DNA of 64,000 bases, taken from contig JAIFAC010000121.1 of assembly GCA_026545765.1 (NCBI GenBank), positions 109,708 through 173,707 on the forward strand, in the 5' to 3' direction. Under the pieces are notes generated by a model. It saw only the letters and a list, made by a program, of their open reading frames with translations. It ran no database searches and was not told the origin of the DNA. Both the position numbers and the translations under genes were made by a program. Of the stretch, positions 11,093 through 22,020 are shown in pieces; the stretch's first letter is position 1; each line of letters starts with the position of its first letter. The DNA is from Plantago major (taxonomy: Eukaryota; Streptophyta; Magnoliopsida; Lamiales; Plantaginaceae).

Positions 11093-11564
11093 TTGCATAT
11101 AGTAGGTTTTCATAAAAATGGTGGTTGAATGATTGATGATAAAGATGGAGGCGTGGATGGAGGAGTTGATGAACAAGTCAATGGTGTTTTTTTTTGTTTG
11201 CGAGGATGAATGTAGTTTGGATATAGTGATTTTAAATTTTTTGTATTGTTTTTTATGTAATGACATTTTATTGATTGATGAATGAAATTGATTTCTATGT
11301 TTATTTTATAAATATTGAGTTTTTTGAGATAAATAGCTTGTCATCAATAATTTTACATTAAACATAGACAATTATATACCAAATATAAGCAATTTGTCCC
11401 AAAGTATCAATATGATCGATGGACACATGAAAGCGGTTGTGTATTATAAGGGAAAAATGTGGGTCGACCCGGTTCAAGCGGGTCAACCCGCGAAAAAAAA
11501 TCATATTGTATAGTTTTATGTCAAGGACTCTCATTATATTGTGGACTCTCAGGAGACGGACTCT
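11093..11564. repeat. Segment A, copy 2
   Basis: This is the second copy of 481-991, direct orientation, with only scattered substitutions and one 40-base deletion. The flanks differ from copy 1: there is no minisatellite on the left and no copia fragment on the right. In copy 1 the right flank is therefore a later join. Confidence 0.88.
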
Positions 11565-11651
11565 TCCATACCTTTGTTACAAGACCCTACCACATCATTT
11601 TATGATTAAGTTAGTAAAAACTACATTTTTCACCGAGGGTAGTCTGCATAT

Positions 11652-11841
11652 ACTCTCTAGGCGGATAAACTCTCTTCAATCTTGTCTCTACTTTCTTGAT
11701 CCATAACGGGCCTGGGGGATATTATATACTCTAGGTGGGGAAACTCTCTTCGATATTCTCTCTACTTTGTTTATCTCCATGACGGGCCGCGAGGGGAAAC
11801 TCTCTTCTATCTTCTCTCTACTTTTTCATCCATAACGGGTG
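11652..11841. repeat. Three short tandem repeats of about 60-80 bp
   Basis: Three units share AAACTCTCTTC, a TCTCTACTTT tract and CCATAACGGG (units near 11655, 11735 and 11790). They are pyrimidine-rich on the plus strand. No protein is encoded. Confidence 0.7.
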
Positions 11842-12892
11842 TCTTTGGTGGGGTGACGCATACCACCGCGGGGTTGTTGGGAACTGGTGGGTTGGAAAAC
11901 AACAATAGCATGTGAAATATGTTTGTATAATATTTGTGTGTATGTGGTGACCACATATTACCGCATTGTTGGGAACAACTTTATTGATCAGATTGTATAC
12001 TTTGTATTTTAATTTGGTTCCGCTTGAGGGATATAATTTTAAAAAAGAAAAAATATGTATCACATTAATTAATGTGTCGATACGATAGGACCCTATTCTT
12101 ACATTTTCTATAATTAACATAAATAAACACTCAATGATATAATATCGATGAAGAAGGACTACCGAATCGATACTACAATCAACGTTGTTCACATAAACAC
12201 TCAATGATATAATATTGGATGAAGAAGGACTACCTTATTTTCTCGATTAATTTATTTTATTATCCCTTTTTATTTATTATTTAAAGTAAACTATACAGTG
12301 GCAACGCCACAAGTTAGTACTAGTTTGTGTGAACTTCCAGTTGTTTATTGCGGGGTTATAAATAGTTGTAAAAGCAAAATAGAATTTGCCATTGAGCTTC
12401 AGTACTTCTAAGATACTATTCTCATGTTTTCCATATATAATTTTATCGATCGATTATTGATGAGTAGACCCATGAATTATTTGAAGCTTCACGAATATAA
12501 TCTTCACACCATTATTGAAAATAAATACTAATGTGTAAAAATCAAAGTTTTGTTGATGAGTAGACCCATGAATTATTTGAAGCTTCACGAATATAATCTT
12601 CACACCATTATTGAAAATAAATTCTAGTGATGTGTCAAAATCAAAGTTTTAAATTTGTTAAATTTGTTTAACACTATGAAAACTTGTAGTGCAGTGAAGT
12701 TAACCCCGAGATCGGTCTCGAAGGACTTAACTAAGATGAGTCTTGTTTACGAATAATAATGACAGTAAGGAAAGCAGTAAAGAGTTTGTTTGCTTCGACA
12801 GCGGATTTGTTTTATATTATCTATCAACTTATGCAATCTAACTAGAAAACAGATTAATCTAAACGACAATGATATGATCAAAGAATTATGGT
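11842..12892. other. Gene-free AT-rich stretch with two small local duplications
   Basis: A 42-bp unit beginning ATAAACACTCAATGATATA repeats at 12122 and 12194. A 96-bp unit beginning TTGATGAGTAGACCC repeats in tandem from 12457 to 12648. From about 12690 the sequence seems to belong to the same unclassified repeat as 13772-14840, split by the hAT-type MITE. No coding region is supported. Confidence 0.6.
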
Positions 12893-12900
12893 GTGGTGAC

Positions 12901-13763
12901 TAGTGGTGCTAATGGGGCCTGTCGTAGACAAGCCCGCCTACCGCCTCAGAAAATGGCAGGCCCGGACTGGCCCGTTAATATAGGCCAGTAACCGGCCCGG
13001 ACCGAATATTTTAATGAGGCTTTAGGGGCCACTTATTCCATGGTCTTGACCGACTAAAAAGCTCAGGGTCTTAACTGCCGGACCGCTAAGTTCGGATCGA
13101 AAAGCCCGATATATTTATTGAACATATTATGTGATATTTGATAAGAATCGAAATTTATTAATCGAGCTAACACATCAAATTTGGACTCTAAGAAAACTAA
13201 TCAATTGGGCTTATACATTACAAGTCCATAGTCCAACTCCAAAACACATTAAAATTGTTCATTCTTTTCTTCCTACTTGCCGTCCCATTCACTCATCAAT
13301 TCATCATCTACATTTTATTATTCATCAATTCTTTTTTTCCTACTTGCCGTCTCTCAACATTCTTTTATACTTCACATGTTTAATGGTTTTGAATTTTGAT
13401 CACATGTATGCTAAATGAGCCAAAACAATAGCTTACTTAGCTTTCAACCAGTACAGTACATTGCTTATGTATATAGTAGTTTTTTTCCTTTCATTTATGC
13501 ATTTAACTAGTAAAAAGTTTGTAATAACATTTTACATGCCAAGAAAAAACAAGTTCTTTTTTATTATGTATAAAAAGAGAAATGGAAAAAAAGGAAAGGA
13601 AAATTTGTTTTTTTTTGCCCACGGGCTTAATGAGTTTTCTGCCCGCCCTCAAAATAATGGGGCTCGGGCTTGGTCGGCCTACATATATCTCAAAAGTCTG
13701 CCCGCCTTAAAAAGTTCGAATAGGCCCGATCGATTTAGTCGGCCGTGCCCGATGCCACCTCTA
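12901..13763. mobile_element. Non-autonomous hAT-like element
   Basis: Flanking 8-bp direct repeats GTGGTGAC (12893-12900) and GTGGTGAT (13764-13771) match at 7 of 8, the TSD length of hAT elements. The imperfect terminal inverted repeats start TAGTGGTG on the left and TAGAGGTG on the right. Subterminal GGCCCG/CGGGCC motifs are clustered at both ends and the centre is AT-rich. There is no transposase; the open frame at 13131-13418 is AT-driven low complexity. It interrupts an older repeat. Confidence 0.82.
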
Positions 13764-13771
13764 GTGGTGAT

Positions 13772-15037
13772 GTAAACAAGCTAGCAAGGTGAAACATGCA
13801 ACAATAATGGTGTCGATTTACTCTAGTTATCACTGGGACATGCCCTACCGATTATTACACTACTCAGGCGCCGTCCAACAACCTTATAGCAAGCAGGGTG
13901 CGGAGAACTATGACAATGAACTAACTGTATGAAGTTCTAAAAAACATATAGCATTAGTGAAGGCATCAATTTCACCAAGCTACAATTAATTAAGCTAATC
14001 CAGATATTACTGTTTGCAACTAACTGATAGATAAAGCAAGACGAACATGTTGTTTTATGAGCTAATGCTTAATCTAATAAAGGATTTTGACGTAACGCAT
14101 AAACAAACAAAATATCGATACACAATTAATCAAAACAAAGACAGAGTAAATCGTGATCTTATATATATTGAATACACGAACCCTAACTAGCACGCATTCA
14201 ATTCGCCACCACCCCATAACTAGGCTACTTAAGCACTCATCATATGCAAAAACATACTCGTAATCATAAACCGCATACACTAAACATAATCAATACCAAA
14301 ACCAAGAACGAGATAAGAAACAATTTTACCTAATCATGTCACAAACCCTAGGTAAGAATTGAAGAACTTGAATCGAATCGGCGAAAGTATGATGAATATG
14401 CTCTCAATCAATAATCAATTGTCGGATTACAAGACAAAACGATTCTAGGTCGAAAAGCAAAAAGAAGAAAAAAAATAATAATAAAGTTGTCTCCCAATAA
14501 TGTTTTAATCTAACCTATATATAACGAAACAAAGGACTTAGAAACGAATTAGGAGAAGATCGGATTAATCGGAATTGGTAATCAAGCGCCGCTTAGTTTG
14601 TAATTAGCCGCCAAGAATCAATCAAGGCCGCCATTGTATCAACGCATCGGCGACGCCAGCTTGAATCAAGCTAGGATGGATCGCTTTTCCTTTTGACTCA
14701 ATTTTGGTATTTTGGCCTTCCCGCTCGACTTCTAGCATCCATTCGAGGCATTGGAACTCCATATCCTGAAGATGTACATAAAGTACACCATTTTGCCATC
14801 AATTAGCGCGGTTTAGCCAAATACCTACAAAATACACAAAACATGAAAACGTAAAAAAATACAAATAAAACACATAAAAACTATACTTGAGAATAATAAT
14901 AAGACGGTAAAAATGACCGAAGAAGACGATGTAAAATCGACTCATCAACTACCTATTCCGATTTCAACTTACCGCATTGACTTTTTTCGGTCAACAATTT
15001 TCATTTTCAACCTCAAATACTCTTAATGATATATAAT
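13772..15037. other. Unclassified repeat-like sequence, no gene
   Basis: The text resembles a long non-coding terminal repeat or leader read on the minus strand, with a TATATATAGG near 14513-14522, a T-rich stretch and a splice-like CTTACCTAGG. I found no second copy in the window and no protein signature. The small open frame at 14074-14280 on the minus strand is not convincing. It could be the remnant of an LTR or a LARD-type element. Confidence 0.35.
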
Positions 15038-15690
15038 GGAAAGAAAAAAAAAATCCATTTTTGGTACATTAAACTGTGACAGTTACATTTTTGGTACCTT
15101 TAATTGTGACCACACAATTTTGGTACCTTATATTTCGTATCTGTCCAATTTTGATCATTCGTTAGCCAAACTTAACGGAATTGTTAATTTTAACCGAATT
15201 AGTAAGAGCGTGAATTAGTCGATTTTCCGTGAAGTCGCATTTACGAACTACACGCTGCTTTAATAAAATATTAATAAATTTAATTAAAAAATTAATTCAT
15301 TTTTTAATATGTCGCTAGAAAATAATAACGAATGGTATAGTTCAATTTCCGAAAAACAAGTTAGTATAGATCAAGAATTAAATCCATTGACCATGTCCCA
15401 TAATAATTAAATTTTCGCTCCAAAAATGATAGGGAGGTTGATTAAAGATAACATCAACAATTCTATTCTCACAATAAGGCAACAAAAGTTTCGCCGACTT
15501 GACAGAAAATTGCCTAATTCACGCTAATTATTTCTAATTTGGTCAAAATTAACGGTTCTGTTAAGTTTGACTAACGGAGTACAAAAATTGGACAAATACG
15601 AAACATAAGCTACCAAATTTGAATGGTCACAACTAAATGTACCATAACGGTAACTGTTACAGCATGAAGTACCAAAATTGGATTTGTCCC
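15038..15690. mobile_element. Mutator-like non-autonomous element with about 150-bp TIRs
   Basis: Bases 15038-15194 are the inverted repeat of 15541-15690. Both contain TTTTGGTAC blocks spaced about 35 bp apart and end inward at GTTAATTTTRACC. Long TIRs flanking about 350 bp of unrelated AT-rich sequence are typical of Mutator-like MITEs. Candidate 9-bp flanks TAATGATAT and TAACGATAA match at 7 of 9, but the left boundary is uncertain by several bases. No protein is encoded. Confidence 0.8.
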
Positions 15691-15859
15691 TAACGATAAT
15701 GGTTAAATATTTAACAAAATTACTTCTAAAATTTTCATTGTATTGTGTTATTAAATCATGTAACGTTATATTGAAGGTAATTCAAGTATAAAAATGAAAA
15801 TAATTAATCAAAAAGTTATCACGGGAAGTTGATATCGGGATGGATGGGCAAACAAAACT
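15691..15859. other. Short AT-rich spacer between MITEs
   Basis: No coding region, repeat copy or regulatory site could be identified between the Mutator-like element and the Stowaway-like MITE. Confidence 0.5.
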
Positions 15860-16078
15860 TACTCCCTTCGTCCCGTAGAGCACAAAATTTCATACATTAC
15901 TAAAAAAAGAAGCTACCCTACACCCAACAAATAATAAACAATCTCAACTTTACACACAAATTACACATATTGCTACTAAAAACACACTTTTTCCCACCTT
16001 TTTTTTACTATAACTTTTCCCCTAAAACTACGCGACAACCCTAATGTATGAATTAAGTTCTCTGAAACGGAGGGAGTA
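15860..16078. mobile_element. Complete Stowaway-like MITE
   Basis: The left end TACTCCCTTCGTCCC and right end GAAACGGAGGGAGTA are inverted repeats that stay alignable for about 38 bp (CATACATTA / TAATGTATG inward). The TA at each edge fits the Stowaway/Tc1-mariner target duplication. The size is 219 bp with no coding capacity. Its truncated sibling is at 2044-2188. Confidence 0.88.
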
Positions 16079-16869
16079 CTAGGTAAACATTTTATACAAC
16101 TTTCACCATGATTTACTCCGACATTGCAATAGCTGGAATTGCATACCACTTAATGCAAAATGATAAGCGATCTCTCGATGCGTGAAGTACAAAACTAATT
16201 CTAAGGGATTATATATTTGCCTATTTTGCTGAAGAAAAATCATCCAAAAATCTGATAGAATTGCATCTCATGTAATCTGATAGAATTTCACCTCATGTAA
16301 AAGCGTGAACTTGTAAAGAGGTGCGTAATCTAGTCATTTATATTAATTCTCTAATACTCCCTCACATTCGGATCGTTTCCAACCTCTAGGTAGCCATTTG
16401 AGTGCCTAATTCAATATGGGGTGGAGTTTGTCCCCATGAGTTAAGGCATGAGATGATTTGATACCATACATGATAAAATTTTATCTTATATATTTATGAA
16501 ATTTCAATTTCGTGGAGAGAAGGAACTCTAGTCGTTTATATTAATTATTCGATAAAACCACAACAATATAATGCATGCATTTTAATTCAAATGCAAATAG
16601 GAGGAATATAAATAATAACATTATATAATTATGAAACTTGAATTACAATTATGCAAACATACATAATTAAGGATCACAAAATGCAAATAAACGACGAGAG
16701 AACTATAAATATGCGTAGACTTTGTTCTCTTCGTCTAAACAACGCTTCACTAGATTACATTGAATGATGCCCTTAATAACAAGCACACAAACTCACCGCT
16801 TGGGATTTGGAAACGTTTTATTTCTTCTTTATTCTCATCATCAACATAGATCCATACGAAAATAATTAC
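15936..16869. repeat. Segment B, copy 2, cut by gypsy element G1
   Basis: It is collinear with 2044-2967 throughout. It ends at GAAAATAATTAC, where copy 1 continues ATTAGATAAAGG but this copy switches to the G1 LTR. Copy 1 is thus the empty site that fixes the G1 boundary. By analogy with copy 1, a second MLP gene should lie beyond the far end of G1, outside the window. Confidence 0.88.
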
Positions 16870-17950
16870 TGTTGCTACGGATATATATCCAATCCGTTAA
16901 GGGCGCCATGGAGCGTGTCCTAGAGCGCATCAAGGCTAGAATGGCCAATTTAGTACTTGTCCGACCTTGGGAAGTCCGCCTTAAGGAAACCCTTCCTGGT
17001 CAACCAATACACTCAGGTCAACACACCTTTTCAGCTAGTCCGACCTAGCTCAGCACGCCGTAACTCGGCTAAAGGATCACATATCCGACATTGTCAAGTT
17101 GATACTGAAATATGTCCAATCCGCATAGACGCCTTTGAACGAATCCTAAGGCGCCTAAGTTGTTCACGGGTTCGACCCATACCCCACCCTAAGCCCCGCA
17201 AGTCCGACTCACCCAGAGGAAAGGCAGAGGGCTCAAAGGATAGTAGGTCCGACCGCCAATGGTCCGTAACTATGGATCCGACACCCGTCCGGATTCAACA
17301 CAACAACCTCATAAGCAACCAAGTAAACTGGCTCTAGAGAGTAAGTAGGTCCGAGGCACAAGGTCCGAAGGAAAGGTACTTGCAGACTGAGAAGAGTATC
17401 TTGTAGGCAACCTAGTACGGTCCGACCAATCGCTCGGACCGCTTTCGACCTTAACCCGCAGCAGATCGCATCAAAGCTCTAGAAAACTCACATTAATGAC
17501 TAAACTACCCCAAAGCTCAAAGTGGAATGGGGTAAGTGTCATTAATGGGCCATTGGGCCTTCGTGGCTCAATACGGACCTTACACTTGGCACGATCTGGT
17601 GGAACCCTCCTATTTTGGGTTAATCTCTATATAGGGCACATACTTTAAAGATAAGGGTAAGGCACATCAAGTCTTAAGACATAATCGCCCTATCCTCGAC
17701 TTTTATACCGAGTAGACCTCACTCTCGCAAGTAAAGTCTCCTTCCGGTTTGACACCACGCAAACCGGGTATACGGTTCTAAACGCCCCGCCTCCAAGCTA
17801 CTTGTGCAGGTCCTTACGTGTTGCTTCTTATCAAGATTTACGGTTCTTACGGCTTCTACTCTTTGGTCTTTACAAGCAAGGTGGTCTAGGTACTTAGTGT
17901 GAAGGAAAGCAAGTGAAATTCATTTATGTTCGGGGACTTTGCACTCGATA
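16870..17950 (+). repeat. G1 5' LTR
   Basis: It starts TGTTGCTACGG at the segment B breakpoint and ends before the PBS. Its 3' half matches the G2 LTR (reverse complement of 36125-36560), including GGCACGATCTGGTGGAACCC. The first 36 bp are echoed at 17098-17134 (GTCCAATCCG, GACGCC), so the start of U3 seems duplicated. It is about 1.08 kb against 705 bp in G2. GGTCCGA-type motifs recur through U3. Confidence 0.75.
17625..17636 (+). promoter_or_regulatory. TATA box of the G1 LTR promoter
   Basis: CTCTATATAGGG is followed by GCACA. The same box is kept in the G2 LTR on the minus strand near 36408-36420 (CTATATATAGGGCAC). It would start the genomic transcript of the element. Confidence 0.7.
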
Positions 17951-17952
17951 TT

Positions 17953-17966
17953 TTGGCGCCGTCAGG
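17953..17966 (+). promoter_or_regulatory. G1 primer-binding site
   Basis: TTGGCGCCGTCAGG follows the LTR end by two bases. TGGCGCC at this place is common in plant gypsy elements and primes minus-strand DNA synthesis from a host tRNA. I did not identify which tRNA. Confidence 0.65.
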
Positions 17967-17996
17967 AATCTTTACGAAAAGTTTCACTCTTCAGTA

Positions 17997-18749
17997 ATGG
18001 CAAGAACAAGAAGGTCCATAAGAACCAACGCTACTGCGATCGAGACGCTCGCCCCAAGGCAAAGAGGCAGACCTCCCGCTAGGAGGGGAAGAGCGGCGAG
18101 AGCCACTTCAGGAAACACAATAGACTATTCAAGTGATGGACACACCGCTAGTCTCTCTTCAGAGGAGGAAAGAGCCGCTGGTCCACCAATAAGGATCAAG
18201 TACTGTTGAAGGACAAAGTTCCTCCGCCAGAACACATGGTCCTCCTCCAGGAGAAACTTCACCTCCTAACGGGCGATTATTCACCCAAAGGAGTTTGGAA
18301 TGATTGAAAATCAGTTTGGCCTCTTACTCACCACTATCCAAGGATGCTTTGGATAAAACAACCTCCAGCCACCTCAACCCACTCCTCCTTTGGCAGTTCC
18401 AAGGCAAGTTAAACCTGCACAATCAAGGAACGAGCACCGTCTAATCCAACAAAGGTTAGAGAACCAAACCAACCAGAGGATCTAAGGAACCTTCTCAATA
18501 GGAGAGCCGCTTCTCACGAATACCGGGAAAGAAGCCCGGCGAGCTCGCGAGCAGATGAAGCTGGAACTAGCAGACGAGGGGCTCTTCAGCTCGGACCAAG
18601 AGACCACGTGGCAGAGAGCATCTCGATAGTCCCCGTTGATGATCTTCCTCCAGATGTGGCAATCAACTGAAGGACGGGCGAGAGGCTAAATACCGAAAGT
18701 ATCTATGTCCAAAGAGAAAGCCCGAGACTCAAATTGCTACTTTGAGCAG
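17997..18749 (+). pseudogene. G1 gag, 5' part (before C1 insertion)
   Basis: The start ATG at 17997 lies 44 bases after the PBS. It begins MARTRRSIRTNATAIE and continues basic and Arg/Pro-rich to a TGA at 18207, followed by frame pieces up to ETQIATLS just before C1. The matching N-terminal part of G2 is at 63640-63000 on the minus strand. The reading frame resumes at 33785 after C1. Gag forms the particle that packages the element RNA. Stops and shifts make this copy non-functional as read. Confidence 0.8.
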
Positions 18750-18754
18750 ATGGT
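18750..18754. repeat. C1 target-site duplication, left
   Basis: ATGGT is identical to 33785-33789, the 5-bp duplication expected for copia integration. Joining the sides restores the G1 gag frame (LS then MVKAHEKVT, as in G2). Confidence 0.95.
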
Positions 18755-20155
18755 TGTTAGAATATCTCATAGTATTTTGGTCACTCATCACATGTTCTTA
18801 TATTAGCTAGAAAGGTGATTAAGCACTCTCGTTCACTTGAACATTGTAAAAGAGGAAATCACTAAGTATGATTAGTTTAGTAAATCATGTATTAGGACTA
18901 TAGGTCTCTAAGTGTAATTTTTATTTCCAGAAGACCATGAAGATCAATCCTAGCAATGGAGCTTTTCTGAAGATTACAAGACTAAAGATTGCACAAGATT
19001 TATGAAGATATCAAGGTTTAGTCTAACTCAGAAAGACTATGTCCTTAATCCTTTCTTAAGTGTATATTACTTACTTTTGAAATATGATTCTGGACATATG
19101 ACATCATGAGTATGGAGCATGCAAGCCATCAGAAAGGCTCATGTATCCGTTGAAGACTACAGGACAAGAAATAGTACAAGTGCATTAATTGCATCGCAGT
19201 AAAGTCACCAAGCACAAGTCCTCTCTGAGACATGAGACAAGGACTTTTGAGTACTCATTTCAAGATAAGTATGGACTGAATTTGAATTGTGTCTAACGGA
19301 TATCAATCCAACAACTCTCAAATTCATCTATATATATCACACACTTAGATGCTGAGAAATACACCTTAGAACACTCTATCTTGCAAACATACCATCAAGC
19401 AAAGTATTCTCTCAAGCACTCTACTACCCTTTCTGAAAGCTTTCTGTTGCTCGAAAATTCACTAGTAGTTCTAAGTTGTCCTGAACCTTAACAAGAGATT
19501 GTTATTCGTGAAAGAGTTGAACTATCAGATACCCTTTCTGAAGCTCATTCTCCAGAACGGACATCAATTGCTTGGTCAAGAAGAGCGCATCGCCATCCAC
19601 CTAACAAGTGTATTAAGTAGTCTTGTTCTATTAGCTCTCAAAACATAATCAAAACTTATACGAGAAGCCTCTCTGACAAACCTTATAACCAACACCATCA
19701 AGGCGTGGAGTAGAAGAAGTACTTGATTTGGGAAATCAAGGAATAACTCCAAGGTTATCTGAGTAGAGGAAGTACTTAGCTCTAGGAGCCGGGAATAACC
19801 GTGGGGAACATTTGGTCAGAACTATTTATTTAGGAATCTTAGAATATGATTATTGTAAGGTGAACTAAATTATCTATTCTAGTGAATTCTAGGTCTCAAA
19901 AGACCAAGTGGATTAGTCGATGATTACGCCACCTCCAAATACCACTATACTTGCTGTGTCATTTACTTTTCTCAGATTTACATTTCAAAGAAACCACACA
20001 CACATATTTATTGTTTCAAGCACTTACCTATCTTAAAGTCTTCCGCCTGATTTAAGTATCGAAACCCCTGTGTTTCGAGAAACCGTGTTTATCAACAAAA
20101 GTTTTAAACGACTATTCACCCCCTCTAGTCTTTTACTTTGCCGTTATCTCGACCA
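18755..20155 (+). repeat. C1 5' LTR
   Basis: It begins TGTTAGAATATCTC and ends at ATCTCGACCA. It aligns throughout with 32436-33784, 43164-44537 and 56744-58131. Differences are concentrated at CAG/CTG trinucleotides. The expected TGGTATCAGAGC primer site after the end is missing here: GACCAGAAGAGGTTCAC replaces about 14 more bases found in C2. Confidence 0.92.
19328..19340 (+). promoter_or_regulatory. TATA box of the C1 LTR promoter
   Basis: CTATATATATCAC is followed by ACACTTAGATGC. It is conserved in all four LTRs of the family (for example 57300-57312), consistent with the U3/R promoter. Confidence 0.7.
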
Positions 20156-20254
20156 GAAGAGGTTCACAAGCCTTCAGATCGAACCTAGATCCTCAGATAG
20201 GTGAAGGAACTTTGTCCCTTTCGAGGACTATATAATTTGTGTGTTAAGTGTGGT

Positions 20255-22020
20255 ATGTCTCGAGTGATGCACCCGCTCAAGCCGTAAAACTACGAGAAAT
20301 GGAAGAACAACATGATGCTCCATCCGAGGCCATTAGTGATGAGATGATCTATGTCATCAATGAAGGGCCTATCAAAATCGCATAACTCAACTAAGTTATC
20401 GAGGTGTCTGATGGAAGAAAATCCTCATAAGGAAGATGGAAGCAGGATGCGATCGCTAGTGATAGTGGTCGTGTTGCGTGGAAGCATTATGTATGAAGAC
20501 AAGCTAAGAGAGCTCGACATCCAAGATGCCAAGAGACACAGATTGATGGTCGCTCGTAATATCATCATCCGATTGACACTGAGCACATACAAGTAAATCG
20601 TGGGTGCTAAACAAATAAAGTCGCTCGCAATTGATTGAAGAAATCAGGCTTAACTAAGAAAACCAAGGAAAACAAGTTCAAGTTCTTAAATTGAAGTTCC
20701 AAAACTTCAAACAAGGTCCCACTAAAACTCTAGAAGAACTTGATTTCGTGTTTACCACCCTTATGAGTGATATGGATGCACTTGGTGAAAGCAATGATAC
20801 TCCCAATGTAAAAGATTAAACTATTGTCAAGTCTCAATCACAAATTGGAGCACACTAAGTTCTTTTATTTCAACCAAGGAATGCCAAATATTACTCCAAA
20901 GAGAGCTCTTCTCTCATCTTGCATCAGAGACTATGAGACAACCTAGAGAACAAACAAATTAAAAGTTGCAAAGTGTTGCTCTAGTTTCAAGGTACTTCAA
21001 AAGAAGGATACCAAAGATGCATCTCAAGAAAATTCTCTTGCAGAAGACACATGAAGAAATTTGTGAGTCAAGAGATTGAGAGAAGAAAAGCTAAGGAAAA
21101 GTCAAAAGCATCTCGCCCAAACTATCATCAAGACAAGAACATACAAATGAACAACCTCCTAACACCCCCATTCGTAAAGGTGTTAGTAATCAAGTCAGCA
21201 GAATAGGAAATGATATCCGCTTCTATTGTCAAAAGCCTGGTCACTTCAAGAGAGATTGTCCTGCTTTAAACAAGCTTAAGACAGGTGACAAGAAGGACAG
21301 AAGAAATTTCAAGAGAAATCAAAGGGCCTTACTGACTGAAGAAAGGAAGAATATTCAAATTTAACTTGATGCTCTAGACATTGAGACAGATTCTGATGAT
21401 GGAAATTCAGATGACTCAAACCTACCATCACCAGAATTGTGTGGAATCACCCACGATGTAATCGACTTCGGCCTTAAGAAGAATAAAATGTGTGGAGTTG
21501 CTGAGATTGCTGGTCCAGACATCTCTAACATTGAAATGTGTCTTATGGCTGATGAGGTAATTAACAATTCACAATTTCTGTACTATGAGAGTGATGATGG
21601 AATTGAGGATCCGAGTTGGTCAAGAGTGAATTGATCGTTATGAGAAAGAATTTCCGAAGCACAATCCAAAACCGTAATTTAGAGGAAAGCAAAGAAACTC
21701 TTGAAAAGAGGTTTCGAGCCAACCGAGTATCCGAGAACAAGAACGCCGAAATAGCCTTTCCGAAGCTCGATATCCGAGAATGAAAATTCTCACACACTCG
21801 CCTTTGATGAACTTAATAAGAAAATGATGAAGCTGCTTTCTGAGAATGAAGAACTCAGAAAGAAAGAGCTATCCTTCCAATCTTATGCAAAGGCTAGTGA
21901 CACTCTCACTGAGGTTCAATCCTATCTGAGAGACCCCTCTGAGAAAGGTGGACTTGGACTTGATGAACAATCAAGTAATTCATCTCCTCAAGAAGAGTGA
22001 TGAAAGGTCAACCTTGTAAA
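20255..22020 (+). pseudogene. C1 Gag region
   Basis: The start ATG follows TAAGTGTGGT, as in C2 at 44655. C2 reads NYEKWKNNMMLHLEAISDE in the better copy, a copia Gag (UBN2/DUF4219-like) start. A zinc-knuckle remnant at 21212-21260 reads RFYCQKPGHFKRDC; the first Cys is Arg because TGC is CGC, inside a CTG-to-CCG change. Downstream, MCLMADEV at about 21535 and KKMMKLLSENEELRKKELS at about 21815 form a long coiled coil, a Sirevirus-type Gag extension. The frame is broken many times. Confidence 0.82.

Noticed and set aside
11048..11266. Small minus-strand protein at the edge of segment A copy 2
   Set aside because: It crosses the segment boundary and is not open in copy 1. It is AT-rich and has no motif.
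481..11564. Segments A as the two LTRs of one element
   Set aside because: The copies are in direct orientation, but they enclose an MLP gene, a complete LINE and MITEs. They lack TG...CA ends, PBS and PPT. A segmental duplication fits better.
13131..13775. Two open frames of 95 and 104 codons inside the hAT-like element
   Set aside because: They are AT-driven, low complexity, lack transposase motifs, and the second runs through the element's terminal repeat.
2044..16869. Segments B as LTRs of a 14-kb retrotransposon
   Set aside because: One edge is inside a MITE and the other at the G1 insertion. There are no retroviral domains between them in the right order.
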